Part shown: one piece after another, positions 36,151-43,282 of the stretch
Layout of the letters: each line of letters starts with the position of its first letter
Numbering within the stretch: position 1 is the stretch's first letter
Assembly: GCF_030409415.1 (NCBI RefSeq)
Contig: NZ_JAUFPW010000011.1
Location: 62,001-126,000 of the forward strand
DNA length: 64,000 nt
Source: Pedobacter aquatilis
GTDB lineage: Bacteria > Bacteroidota > Bacteroidia > Sphingobacteriales > Sphingobacteriaceae
Direction of reading: 5' to 3'
Notes under the pieces: model-generated
Seen by the model: the letters and a program-made list of their open reading frames with translations, nothing else
The model's database searches: none
What the model was told of the DNA's origin: nothing
Position numbers and translations under genes: made by a program

Positions 36151-36845
36151 AATAAAGTTAAAGGGGATTGAACATTATGAAACCCTTTTTTCAGTTTCCC
36201 TATTCTAAATTGGTTGACAATTTCATGCGCAATACGTGTAGGTTCTGGAATTCTATAATTTCCAACACATTTTTTCATTATTTCAATACTTTGTTGCTGA
36301 GTAATTAAATGTCCCGCAGAAATATACACCGGCGCACAGTTTACTTTTGTTCTAAGTGAAAAACCTAAAAATTCCTGATTGTTTTTAATTTCTGCAGTAC
36401 TATATTTAGATTTTTCTGGTAAATAATTCTTACCATCAAGCAGGCTTTTAGCGCAACCAATGGTTGGCTGATTTGATAAAATTCCGAAGTGAGAAGCAAC
36501 GCCCATTCTACGTGGATGAAGAATTCCATTACCATCCAACACAACAACATCAGGCTTTCTATCAATCAACTCCCAAACCTTTAACAAAGCAGGAACTTCC
36601 TTAAAACCCAAGAAACCAGCTTCATATGGAAATGTTGTTTCAAAAGTATCGAGTGCATAGCTCCTTAATTTAAGATCTGGAAAGGATAAAATAACTATAG
36701 CTGCATACATAGTAGAACTATCCTTATTAAAGGAAATGTCAGCGCCTGCTATTATTGAAACGTTGCTTATACTTTCAAATTTTAGTTTTTTTGCTAGTTC
36801 AATTTGAAGTTTTGCTGCTTCATCGAAAGAATAGTTATCATACAT
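36147..36845 (-). CDS. nfi: Endonuclease V (deoxyinosine 3' endonuclease)
   Basis: 232 residues from the ATG at 36845. A longer open frame reaches 37169 but runs antisense through the MerC gene and adds an unrelated hydrophobic leader, so I reject it. Family motifs: GADISF (metal-binding Asp), TFPYEAGFLGFKEVPAL, VVLDGNGILHPRRMGVASHFGIL and GCAKSLL. It nicks DNA next to deoxyinosine and other deaminated bases. It is divergent from the metal cluster promoter. Confidence 0.93.
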   Translation of the reverse strand: MYDNYSFDEAAKLQIELAKKLKFESISNVSIIAGADISFNKDSSTMYAAIVILSFPDLKLRSYALDTFETTFPYEAGFLGFKEVPALLKVWELIDRKPDVVVLDGNGILHPRRMGVASHFGILSNQPTIGCAKSLLDGKNYLPEKSKYSTAEIKNNQEFLGFSLRTKVNCAPVYISAGHLITQQQSIEIMKKCVGNYRIPEPTRIAHEIVNQFRIGKLKKGFHNVQSPLTLF

Positions 36846-36921
36846 ATAACTACAACAAATTAATTCAAAAAAAATCTTGCTAATTATAAAGAATGATAAT
36901 ATTTTCAAATAAATTATAAAT

Positions 36922-36945
36922 GCAACATTATTGCTTTTATATTTG
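36922..36945 (+). promoter_or_regulatory. Promoter with an embedded inverted-repeat operator (predicted Fur/Zur-type site)
   Basis: GCAA at 36922-36925 and TTGC at 36931-36934 form an inverted repeat with a 5-bp spacer. Four bp downstream is TATATTTG (36938-36945), an exact Bacteroidota -7 box; the MerC ATG is 18 bp further. A repressor bound here would block sigma contact. Assignment to the Fur-family gene at 40788 is inference from location and symmetry. Confidence 0.55.
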
Positions 36946-36963
36946 CAGTATAATTTATTTTGT

Positions 36964-37359
36964 ATGAAGCTTTTGAAATCTCCATTAAATTTAGACAATT
37001 TAGGCATTACCGCATCAGTACTTTGCGCTGTACATTGTGCTATAGTGCCGCTTTTAATTACATTTTTGCCTTTGTGGGGCTTAAGCTTTTTAGCTAACGA
37101 ATGGGTAGAAATCAGCATGATTTCGATTTCGTTACTATTAGGGATTTGGTCTCTTGGTTCATCATTCAAAAAAAATCACCATAAAATATCTCCATTATCT
37201 ATTCTAATAACCGGTTTTGCGCTTATTGCTTTTGGTCATTTTTCTAGTCACGATTTTTTAGAACCAATATTAATACCTGCAGGGGGAATTGTTATAGCTA
37301 TCGCACATTTTGTTAATCTGAAACTTTTGAAATCCTGCGGTGTAAAGCATAACCATTAA
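36964..37359 (+). CDS. MerC-domain membrane protein
   Basis: 131 residues from the ATG at 36964 (an upstream TTG-initiated extension would overlap the promoter). Four membrane helices are predicted. The first contains GITASVLCAVHCAIVPLL with Cys21 and Cys25 plus His24, the metal-binding CxxHC of MerC-type proteins; the C-terminus carries a Cys and His residues (SCGVKHNH). MerC proteins move Hg2+ or other thiophilic metals. Here it heads a cluster with a Fur-family regulator, so a role in zinc or iron handling is more likely than mercury resistance; no merA is present. Confidence 0.82.
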   Translation: MKLLKSPLNLDNLGITASVLCAVHCAIVPLLITFLPLWGLSFLANEWVEISMISISLLLGIWSLGSSFKKNHHKISPLSILITGFALIAFGHFSSHDFLEPILIPAGGIVIAIAHFVNLKLLKSCGVKHNH

Positions 37360-37417
37360 CCGTAACCATCTCAATACAGCGATGCTGCCTTTTAATTAAA
37401 CTATATATTTGTAGCGC

Positions 37418-37591
37418 ATGAAGAATAAAAGTAAACTGCTATTTAGTTTTTCTTTAGCTTTTATAGCAATGCTTAATCCATCTTGTAAGCACGGCACTAA
37501 TAATCCAACCGAGCTTTACAGAAGATATGCAATTAAAAATTTAATAAATAATCAGGCAAAGCCGATTTTAATAAAAAAATTGAATGATTAA
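37418..37591 (+). CDS. Very small lipoprotein (57 aa)
   Basis: Begins MKNKSKLLFSFSLAFIAMLN with a lipobox LNPSC (Cys23) and ends KKLND. The mature peptide of about 35 residues is basic (LYRRYAIKNLINNQ). A TATATTTG element at 37404-37411 is 6 bp before the ATG. Its 3' end overlaps the ABC ATPase gene by 8 bp, so it is probably translated in the same operon. No family recognised. Confidence 0.6.
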   Translation: MKNKSKLLFSFSLAFIAMLNPSCKHGTNNPTELYRRYAIKNLINNQAKPILIKKLND

Positions 37592-38210
37592 TTTGAATTC
37601 TATTTCACACCAATATCCTAAAGGTCAAAGAATAATATTTCCCGATTGGACTATTGAAGATAAGGAGCAATGGTTGCTGCTGGGCGCTTCTGGCAGTGGG
37701 AAAAGTACTTTAATAAATATTATTTCAGGTTTATTAAAGCCAACAGAAGGATTAGTAAAGTTTGATGAAGTAAGTCTTTATAATTTATCAACCCGAAAAA
37801 TGGATAAATTCAGAGGGCAAAAAATTGGTATAGTTTTTCAAAGACCTCATTTAATAAGATCCTTAACTGTGTTAGAGAACTTAGAAATTGCTACTTCTAT
37901 GGCTGGTTGTAAATTTGATAAAATGCGAACAATAGCTATTTTGGAGGATTTGGGATTATTAGAAAAGATAAATAGTTATCCGGATGAACTTAGTCAGGGT
38001 CAGCTGCAGCGAGTTTCTGTTGCAAGGGCATTAGTCAATAAGCCATCGCTTTTAATTGCTGATGAACCAACATCCAGTCTGGATGATGAAAATACTGTCC
38101 AGGTTTTAGAAATGTTAACCGCTCAGGCAAAAAATAACGATGCAGCCTTAATTATTGCAACGCATGATCAACGCGTTCGTAACCACATTTCAAAAGCTTA
38201 TTTACTATAA
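37584..38210 (+). CDS. ABC transporter ATP-binding protein (LolD/MacB class)
   Basis: 208-residue ATPase of the MacB/LolD/FtsE group. Walker A is GASGSGKST (34-42), the Q-loop is in VFQRPHLIRSLTVLENL, the signature LSQGQLQRVSVARAL is near 136, Walker B is LLIADEPTSSLD and the H-loop is in IIATHDQR. This class powers mechanotransmission by a single FtsX-like permease rather than solute import. The permease is the next gene (1-bp overlap, TAATG). Confidence 0.93.
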   Translation: MINLNSISHQYPKGQRIIFPDWTIEDKEQWLLLGASGSGKSTLINIISGLLKPTEGLVKFDEVSLYNLSTRKMDKFRGQKIGIVFQRPHLIRSLTVLENLEIATSMAGCKFDKMRTIAILEDLGLLEKINSYPDELSQGQLQRVSVARALVNKPSLLIADEPTSSLDDENTVQVLEMLTAQAKNNDAALIIATHDQRVRNHISKAYLL

Positions 38211-39418
38211 TGAACATTCTTAAAATTAGTATCAAAAACCTGTTAAGAAATAAGCTTACAGCAATTTTGAACATATTATTGGTTGCTTTCGGTGTAGGAA
38301 TACTCTCAATTTTATTTCTGGCATCAACTCAAATTGGTAATAAACTGGAGCAAAATGCAAAAGATATCGATTTGGTTGTTGGTGCAAAGGGGAGTCCTCT
38401 ACAATTAATTCTCAGTAGCATTTATCATATAGATTTTCCTACAGGAAATATTCCTGCAAAAGATGCTCAAGAACTTATGCAAAATCCTTTAGTTAAAAGA
38501 GCGGTCCCGTTAGCTTTGGGTGATAATTATTCGGGTTATAGAATTGTTGGAACAGACACTACATTTATTGGTTTGTATGGCTTAAAAATAGATAAGGGAA
38601 GTTTTTGGAATAAAGATTTAGAAGCTACAATTGGTAGTACTGTTGCAAGAGAAGCCAATTTAAAGGTTGGCGATACGTTTTTTGGTGCACATGGTTTAAG
38701 TGATAATGGCGATATGCATAAAAATAATGCATACAGCGTTAAGGGGATTTTAAAGCAACAAAATAACGTAACCGACAATTTGATTCTGACTAATATTGGC
38801 AGTGTATATAAAATGCATGGTTCAGATGACCAACATGAGGAACATCACGAAGAAGCTGAGCATAATATTGATAATAAGGAGATTACATCAATTTTAATAC
38901 AATATCGCTCTCCAATGTCTGTAGTGATTTTTCCGCGAATGGTTAATCAAAGTACAAATATGCAGGCAGCTTCGCCAGCAATGGAAAGTGCAAGATTGTT
39001 TTCATTAATTGGCGTTGGGATTGATACTTTAAAGTGGTTTGCCTTATTAATTATGGCAATTTCTGCCTTGAGTGTATTTATAAGTCTGTATAATTCTATG
39101 AAAGAGAAAAAATACGATTTAGCCATAATGCGATGTTTGGGCGCTTCAAAACTAAAATTATTCTTTTTAGTAATGCTTGAAGGACTATTAATTACAATTG
39201 TTGGTGCGGCGTTAGGGTTACTAATTGGCCATTTGGCACTAGAGATTATTGGTAAATATCAAGAATCATCCCAAGCTAAATTAACAGGCTTATATTTTGT
39301 TACCGAAGAATTTTATTTGCTCTTAGCAGGATTATTAATCGGGATTGTAGCATCAATTATTCCAGCATTGCAAACTTACCGGGTAGATATTGCTAAAACA
39401 CTTTCAAAGGATAGATAG
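38210..39418 (+). CDS. FtsX/MacB-type ABC permease with a His-rich loop
   Basis: 402 residues. One N-terminal helix (NLLRNKLTAILNILLVAFGVGILSIL) is followed by a large periplasmic domain and three C-terminal helices, the topology of MacB/LolC/LolE. The periplasmic part carries an acidic, His-rich segment at residues 202-217 (five His between SDDQHEEHHEEAEH and its flanks), as expected for metal binding. With the neighbouring ATPase and DUF3299 proteins this suggests metal or metalloprotein handling at the envelope. Confidence 0.9.
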   Translation: MNILKISIKNLLRNKLTAILNILLVAFGVGILSILFLASTQIGNKLEQNAKDIDLVVGAKGSPLQLILSSIYHIDFPTGNIPAKDAQELMQNPLVKRAVPLALGDNYSGYRIVGTDTTFIGLYGLKIDKGSFWNKDLEATIGSTVAREANLKVGDTFFGAHGLSDNGDMHKNNAYSVKGILKQQNNVTDNLILTNIGSVYKMHGSDDQHEEHHEEAEHNIDNKEITSILIQYRSPMSVVIFPRMVNQSTNMQAASPAMESARLFSLIGVGIDTLKWFALLIMAISALSVFISLYNSMKEKKYDLAIMRCLGASKLKLFFLVMLEGLLITIVGAALGLLIGHLALEIIGKYQESSQAKLTGLYFVTEEFYLLLAGLLIGIVASIIPALQTYRVDIAKTLSKDR

Positions 39419-39871
39419 ATGAAAATATTAGTGCTTTTATTTTTCATAACTATTTCATTATTAAAATATAGTAATGTTAAATCTCAAGTTAAAGTACATA
39501 AAGATTTAAGAACTTCTACCTGGAATATTATAGGCTTGAGATATGATAAAGAATTAAGTCCTGGGAAATGGGGAAGTGTATATCCTCCTTCGCTTAAAGC
39601 TTTGAACAACAAAATAATCGAGTTGCCTGGTTACATGATACCAACTAAAGTCGGACGAAAATTTACAGAATTTATGTTTTCGATAGTACCTGTTGAATCT
39701 TGCCCGTATTGCGGAACTGGTGATATACCAGCGATGTTGCAGGTTAGTACGAACGTTGCAATCCCGATTACGGATAAGCCTATAAAACTGAAAGGTAAAT
39801 TTGTCATAAACGATTCTGGCAATGACCAAAGTGAATTTTTTCTGTTAAACGCTGTATTAGTTTTAAAATGA
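39419..39871 (+). CDS. DUF3299-like secreted CxxC protein, paralogue 1
   Basis: 150 residues with a signal peptide (MKILVLLFFITISLLKYSNV) and a compact beta-rich domain. The hallmark is the pair Cys95/Cys98 in ESCPYCGTGDIP, preceded by IELPGYMIPTKVG. The gene begins right after the permease stop and overlaps the next gene by 4 bp (ATGA). Together with paralogue 2 it forms one subfamily (shared PSLKALNNK and FTEFM segments). DUF3299 proteins are of unknown function; the CxxC is a candidate metal or redox site. Confidence 0.78.
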   Translation: MKILVLLFFITISLLKYSNVKSQVKVHKDLRTSTWNIIGLRYDKELSPGKWGSVYPPSLKALNNKIIELPGYMIPTKVGRKFTEFMFSIVPVESCPYCGTGDIPAMLQVSTNVAIPITDKPIKLKGKFVINDSGNDQSEFFLLNAVLVLK

Positions 39872-40320
39872 AAAACTCAATTCTAAAACTTCCCTTAATC
39901 ATTTTATTTCTCTTATTTGGTAGTGAAAGATTAAGTGCACAGGTTCAGGTTCACAACGATATGAGAACTAAATACTGGAATTTAATAGGTTTGAGGTACG
40001 AAAAACAGGTTAAACCTTTAGAGTGGAAAGTGTTTTTTCCTGCTGAACTTAAGGCTTTAAATAACAAAACAATCGAATTACCAGGGTACATCATTCCAAC
40101 TAAAGTTGGTAATAAGTTTAGCGAATTTATGTTATCTGTGGTTCCAATAGAATCTTGTCCCTTTTGTGGTTCGGGAGACATACCTTCAATGGTTGAAGTT
40201 AAAATGAATAATCCGATTAATTACACCAGCAAACCAATAAAACTTAAAGGCAAAATTATAATTAATGATTCTGGCGATAAACGCTCTGAATTCTTTTTAC
40301 TTGATGCAGTTCAGTTATGA
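39868..40320 (+). CDS. DUF3299-like secreted CxxC protein, paralogue 2
   Basis: 150 residues, signal peptide ending near RLSAQ, CxxC at Cys97/Cys100 (ESCPFCGSGDIP). It is similar to paralogue 1 along its full length, including LKALNNKTIELPGYIIPTKVG and the C-terminal INDSGDKRSEFFLLDAV. Start and stop overlap both neighbours by 4 bp, so the three genes are translationally coupled. Confidence 0.78.
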   Translation: MKNSILKLPLIILFLLFGSERLSAQVQVHNDMRTKYWNLIGLRYEKQVKPLEWKVFFPAELKALNNKTIELPGYIIPTKVGNKFSEFMLSVVPIESCPFCGSGDIPSMVEVKMNNPINYTSKPIKLKGKIIINDSGDKRSEFFLLDAVQL

Positions 40321-40769
40321 GATTCTTTTTCTTTACAATGTTTACCCTGATTGGGCTAAATTCCTTTTCGCAATCAAGTAAACAGCATAATGCTAACGAC
40401 CAGCTTCATTCTTTAAACTGGGATATTATTGGTTCAGTTAAATTTGAACTGACAGAGAAGAATGAACTTTTTCCAATATTTTCTGAATCCATTAAGCGGT
40501 TCGAAAACAAAGAATTTGACCTAACAGGATACCTCATCCCAATTAAAGCGGGCACAAATCAGCAAAAATTCTTACTGGCTACTTTACCAATAAACCAATG
40601 TTATTTTTGTGGGCAAAATGGCATTCCGGCAATGATAATGATAGAAATGGATAAATGCATATCCTTTACCACCAAGCCAATTAAGCTTTCTGGAATATTA
40701 AAACTCGTAAGGAGGGATGCAAGTTATGGAGTTCCTATATCCCTCAAAAATGCCAAAATCATAATATAA
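40317..40769 (+). CDS. DUF3299-like secreted CxxC protein, paralogue 3
   Basis: 150 residues with a signal peptide (FTLIGLNSFSQ) and CxxC at Cys95/Cys98 (PINQCYFCGQNGIP). It belongs to a second subfamily with paralogue 4 (41239-41685), sharing NWDIIG, GYLIPIKAG and FLLATLPINQC. The stop at 40769 lies just before the promoter of the Fur-family gene. Confidence 0.78.
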   Translation: MRFFFFTMFTLIGLNSFSQSSKQHNANDQLHSLNWDIIGSVKFELTEKNELFPIFSESIKRFENKEFDLTGYLIPIKAGTNQQKFLLATLPINQCYFCGQNGIPAMIMIEMDKCISFTTKPIKLSGILKLVRRDASYGVPISLKNAKIII

Positions 40770-40774
40770 TTGCT

Positions 40775-40782
40775 TATTTTTG
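40775..40782 (+). promoter_or_regulatory. -7 promoter element of the Fur-family gene
   Basis: TATTTTTG matches TAnnTTTG exactly and ends 5 bp before the ATG at 40788, so the mRNA would be nearly leaderless or start further upstream. I see no copy of the GCAA-N5-TTGC repeat here. Confidence 0.5.
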
Positions 40783-40787
40783 TGTTG

Positions 40788-41222
40788 ATGAACAACACGG
40801 AACGATTTGAAAATTTACTTATAAAGAATGGCTTAAAACGCACAGGACCAAGGCTACAGGTTCTGGATATTTTAAGTAACAGAGATTCGGCAACCTCGCA
40901 ACCGTATTTAGAGCAAGTTATGGGTAAAGTTGTAGATCGTGTAACTTTATATCGGGTTTTGAAAGCTTTCGAAGAAAAGGGAATCATTCATAAAGTTTTA
41001 GATAACCATGGCACTGCTAATTATGCCATCTGCTCAGAAAGTTGTTCTGCACACGAACACCATGATGAACATGTACATTTTAATTGCAATAATTGCCAAA
41101 AAGTTTACTGCTTAGATAGCATAAAAATCCCGGCATTTAATGTTCCTAAAGGTTTTCAAGTCGAAAATTTAAATCTAATAGCGTCAGGGATCTGCGCTTC
41201 GTGTTCAGAAAAGGTTAGTTAA
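40788..41222 (+). CDS. Fur-family transcriptional regulator (Zur-like)
   Basis: 144 residues from the ATG at 40788; an upstream TTG would encode the promoter element as protein. The N-terminal winged helix has RVTLYRVLKAFEEKGIIHKV (51-70). A His cluster follows (HEHHDEHVH, 89-97), then structural-zinc cysteines Cys100/Cys103 (CNNC) and Cys136/Cys139 (CASC). These are the features of Zur/Fur-type metal-sensing repressors. Its place inside the cluster makes autologous control of the MerC promoter likely; the metal sensed cannot be read from sequence. Confidence 0.88.
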   Translation: MNNTERFENLLIKNGLKRTGPRLQVLDILSNRDSATSQPYLEQVMGKVVDRVTLYRVLKAFEEKGIIHKVLDNHGTANYAICSESCSAHEHHDEHVHFNCNNCQKVYCLDSIKIPAFNVPKGFQVENLNLIASGICASCSEKVS

Positions 41223-41238
41223 TTTAAAATATCATTCA

Positions 41239-41685
41239 ATGAAAAGAATATTTTTATTTGTATTAATTTTTATAGGTTTTAAGACTGTTGCGCAAGAACA
41301 CGATTTTAGCGACCAGATAGATTCTCCAAATTGGGATATTATTGGTGATGTAACTTTCAAAACGGTTAAGCCGACTGAAATGTATGCCATTTATAACGCT
41401 GGGATAAAAAAACACGAAAATAAAGCATTTGAATTAGAGGGTTATATTGTTCCAATTAAAGATGGTATGAAGCAAACTAAATTTATGCTTTCAACTTTGC
41501 CAATTAATCAATGTTTCTTTTGTGGAAAAAATGGAATCCCGATAATGGTTTTAGTCGAAATGGCTGAACCAATTAAATTTACTTATTTGCCAGTTTCTGT
41601 AAAAGGCATTTTAAAACTTAACAAAGGCAATGCTGCTGATAATCCGCCGTTGGTAATTACTGCAGCAAAACAAACTACCAATTAG
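41239..41685 (+). CDS. DUF3299-like secreted CxxC protein, paralogue 4
   Basis: 148 residues with signal peptide (IFLFVLIFIGFKTVAQ) and CxxC at Cys92/Cys95 (PINQCFFCGKNGIP). It is closest to paralogue 3 and lies 16 bp after the Fur-family gene. It shares LEGYIVPIKDG with the same layout as the other three, so duplication on both sides of the regulator is evident. Confidence 0.78.
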   Translation: MKRIFLFVLIFIGFKTVAQEHDFSDQIDSPNWDIIGDVTFKTVKPTEMYAIYNAGIKKHENKAFELEGYIVPIKDGMKQTKFMLSTLPINQCFFCGKNGIPIMVLVEMAEPIKFTYLPVSVKGILKLNKGNAADNPPLVITAAKQTTN

Positions 41686-41688
41686 CAT

Positions 41689-41910
41689 TCATTTTTGTTT
41701 TTTCAGTTTAGGACGAATTGAAAAATAATAATCAAAGAAACCCCAAATTGGCCACCATGTTACTAAGTTGGTCAATTCTCGCTTTGTTTCCCTGTCAAGA
41801 TTTTTATTTTTATTAATTTCCCAAACTGCCCAGATACTAAAGCTTACGATAACAATCAGAATTATACAAACTGGAATTAATAGTATGAAAACTAATGCCG
41901 AAATATTCAT
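41689..41910 (-). CDS. Small membrane protein (PLDc_N-like)
   Basis: 73 residues from the ATG at 41910 (a start at 41931 is also open). One strong N-terminal helix (ISALVFILLIPVCIILIVIV) is followed by a charged stretch and WWPIWGFFDYYF, resembling the PLDc_N family of short two-helix membrane proteins. Convergent with the last DUF3299 gene, 3-bp gap. Function unknown. Confidence 0.6.
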   Translation of the reverse strand: MNISALVFILLIPVCIILIVIVSFSIWAVWEINKNKNLDRETKRELTNLVTWWPIWGFFDYYFSIRPKLKKQK

Positions 41911-42050
41911 AGTGTGTTTATTATCAATCACAATATAACTGATTTTTTTAGTATTTAAAAAGATACAAGGATATTGTCCTATAATTAATATTATGTTAAG
42001 TTGTTTTTTTGAAGACTACTCCCATTCCCTAAATATAATATTAAAAATTG

Positions 42051-43196
42051 CTAAAGTTCTTGCAAGCGACGTTTTAAATCCTGCACTTTATCTTGTGCAT
42101 TTTTTCTGGAATAAATTTCTATGAGTAGCTGAACAGCTTTCTTATCGTTAGGATTAATTTCATTTGCTCTTAACAACGCAAACTGCGCTTTATTTATTAG
42201 CGAACCGTATTGATTTTTTCTATCTGCATCGTTTTTCTTTAATGCATCGTTTGCTGTATTAACATAAGCTACACCTAGTTGGTAAAGCGCATCAAAATAA
42301 TTCTGATCGGTTGATAAGGCTTTATTATAAGCTAAGATTGCAGTTGGATTATTTCCACCAACTTGTTGCAAATATCCATATAGAAAAAACAAAAGTTTAT
42401 TTCCTTTTTCTACCTTTAAGTTATTTTCGATTAGTGACGAAGCTTTAGCATAATTCTCATTATCAAGTAACAGATTTATATAATCGTTTGTTAACGAGTG
42501 ATTGTAAGGATTTAAACTTAAGCCATCTTCTAAAACTTTAATTGCAGCTTCATTATTATATTTAGCAACATAAAGCTGGGACATTTTTTGAAAAACTGCC
42601 GGATTTTTAATACTGTCATCCTTGGCTCTTTTAAAATACTTCAAAGATTCATCATAAAGCTGAACATTTTGAGCACAAATTGCTGTATTTAAGGCTAATG
42701 TGGTATCTGCTGGAAATTTATCACTCACTTCTCTTAAATCTTCCAGTGCTTCTTTAAAATCGTTATTGAAATAGGCTAAGTTGCCCCGCTCCTGCTTTTT
42801 AATTAAAATATTGTGTTCTGATGCTTTTAGTAATCCAGCCGGATCTTCATACTTTTCTAACCCTTTTGCTTTTTTAACTGCATCAACCGCAGAATCAAAA
42901 TATTTATCAGATGCAGAACCATCTGTTTCGATGATGGCAGCATAAGAGGTTAAGTAAGATTTAATTGCAAATGTTTCTGGCCAGTTTTTGGTTTTATTAT
43001 CTTTCTCAGCCGATTCTATTGATTTTAATCCTTCCGTAATTATTCCAAGCTGCTTTTTTGAATCTTCTTTACCTGCAAAAGATGCCTGTAACTTACCAAC
43101 TGCGTTTCTTGCAATTAGCATTTGGCTTTTCTGAGCAAATGTATTAAATGATAGTGTAATTAGCGTTGCGAATAATAAACCTGAATATTTTTGCAT
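42051..43196 (-). CDS. Secreted tetratricopeptide-repeat protein
   Basis: 381 residues with a signal peptide ending at FNTFAQ, then helical TPR pairs (DFKEALEDLREVSDKFPADTTLALNTAICAQ; YDESLKYFKRAKDD; NEAAIKVLEDGLSLNPYNHSL). It is a paralogue of the next gene upstream (shared signal plus QKS start and TPR order). It probably works as a periplasmic or outer-membrane scaffold. A terminator separates it from that gene, so it may have its own promoter. Confidence 0.85.
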   Translation of the reverse strand: MQKYSGLLFATLITLSFNTFAQKSQMLIARNAVGKLQASFAGKEDSKKQLGIITEGLKSIESAEKDNKTKNWPETFAIKSYLTSYAAIIETDGSASDKYFDSAVDAVKKAKGLEKYEDPAGLLKASEHNILIKKQERGNLAYFNNDFKEALEDLREVSDKFPADTTLALNTAICAQNVQLYDESLKYFKRAKDDSIKNPAVFQKMSQLYVAKYNNEAAIKVLEDGLSLNPYNHSLTNDYINLLLDNENYAKASSLIENNLKVEKGNKLLFFLYGYLQQVGGNNPTAILAYNKALSTDQNYFDALYQLGVAYVNTANDALKKNDADRKNQYGSLINKAQFALLRANEINPNDKKAVQLLIEIYSRKNAQDKVQDLKRRLQEL

Positions 43197-43232
43197 AGAA
43201 TATTAAAAATGGTAAAGCGTAAAAATAAACAA

Positions 43233-43268
43233 AAAAAAGAGTCCCGAATTAATTCGGGACTCTTTTTT
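43233..43268 (-). terminator. Intrinsic terminator between the two TPR genes
   Basis: Perfect stem AGAGTCCCGAAT / ATTCGGGACTCT around a 3-nt loop, with A- and T-runs on both sides. It ends the gyrA-TPR transcript. Confidence 0.88.
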
Positions 43269-43282
43269 TACAATGTTAAATA

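Noticed and set aside
36846..37169. Longer N-terminus for endonuclease V
   Set aside because: The extension runs antisense through the MerC gene and its promoter and contains no endonuclease V sequence.
40770..40787. Earlier TTG start for the Fur-family gene
   Set aside because: It would translate the -7 promoter box; the ATG at 40788 gives a standard Fur N-terminus.
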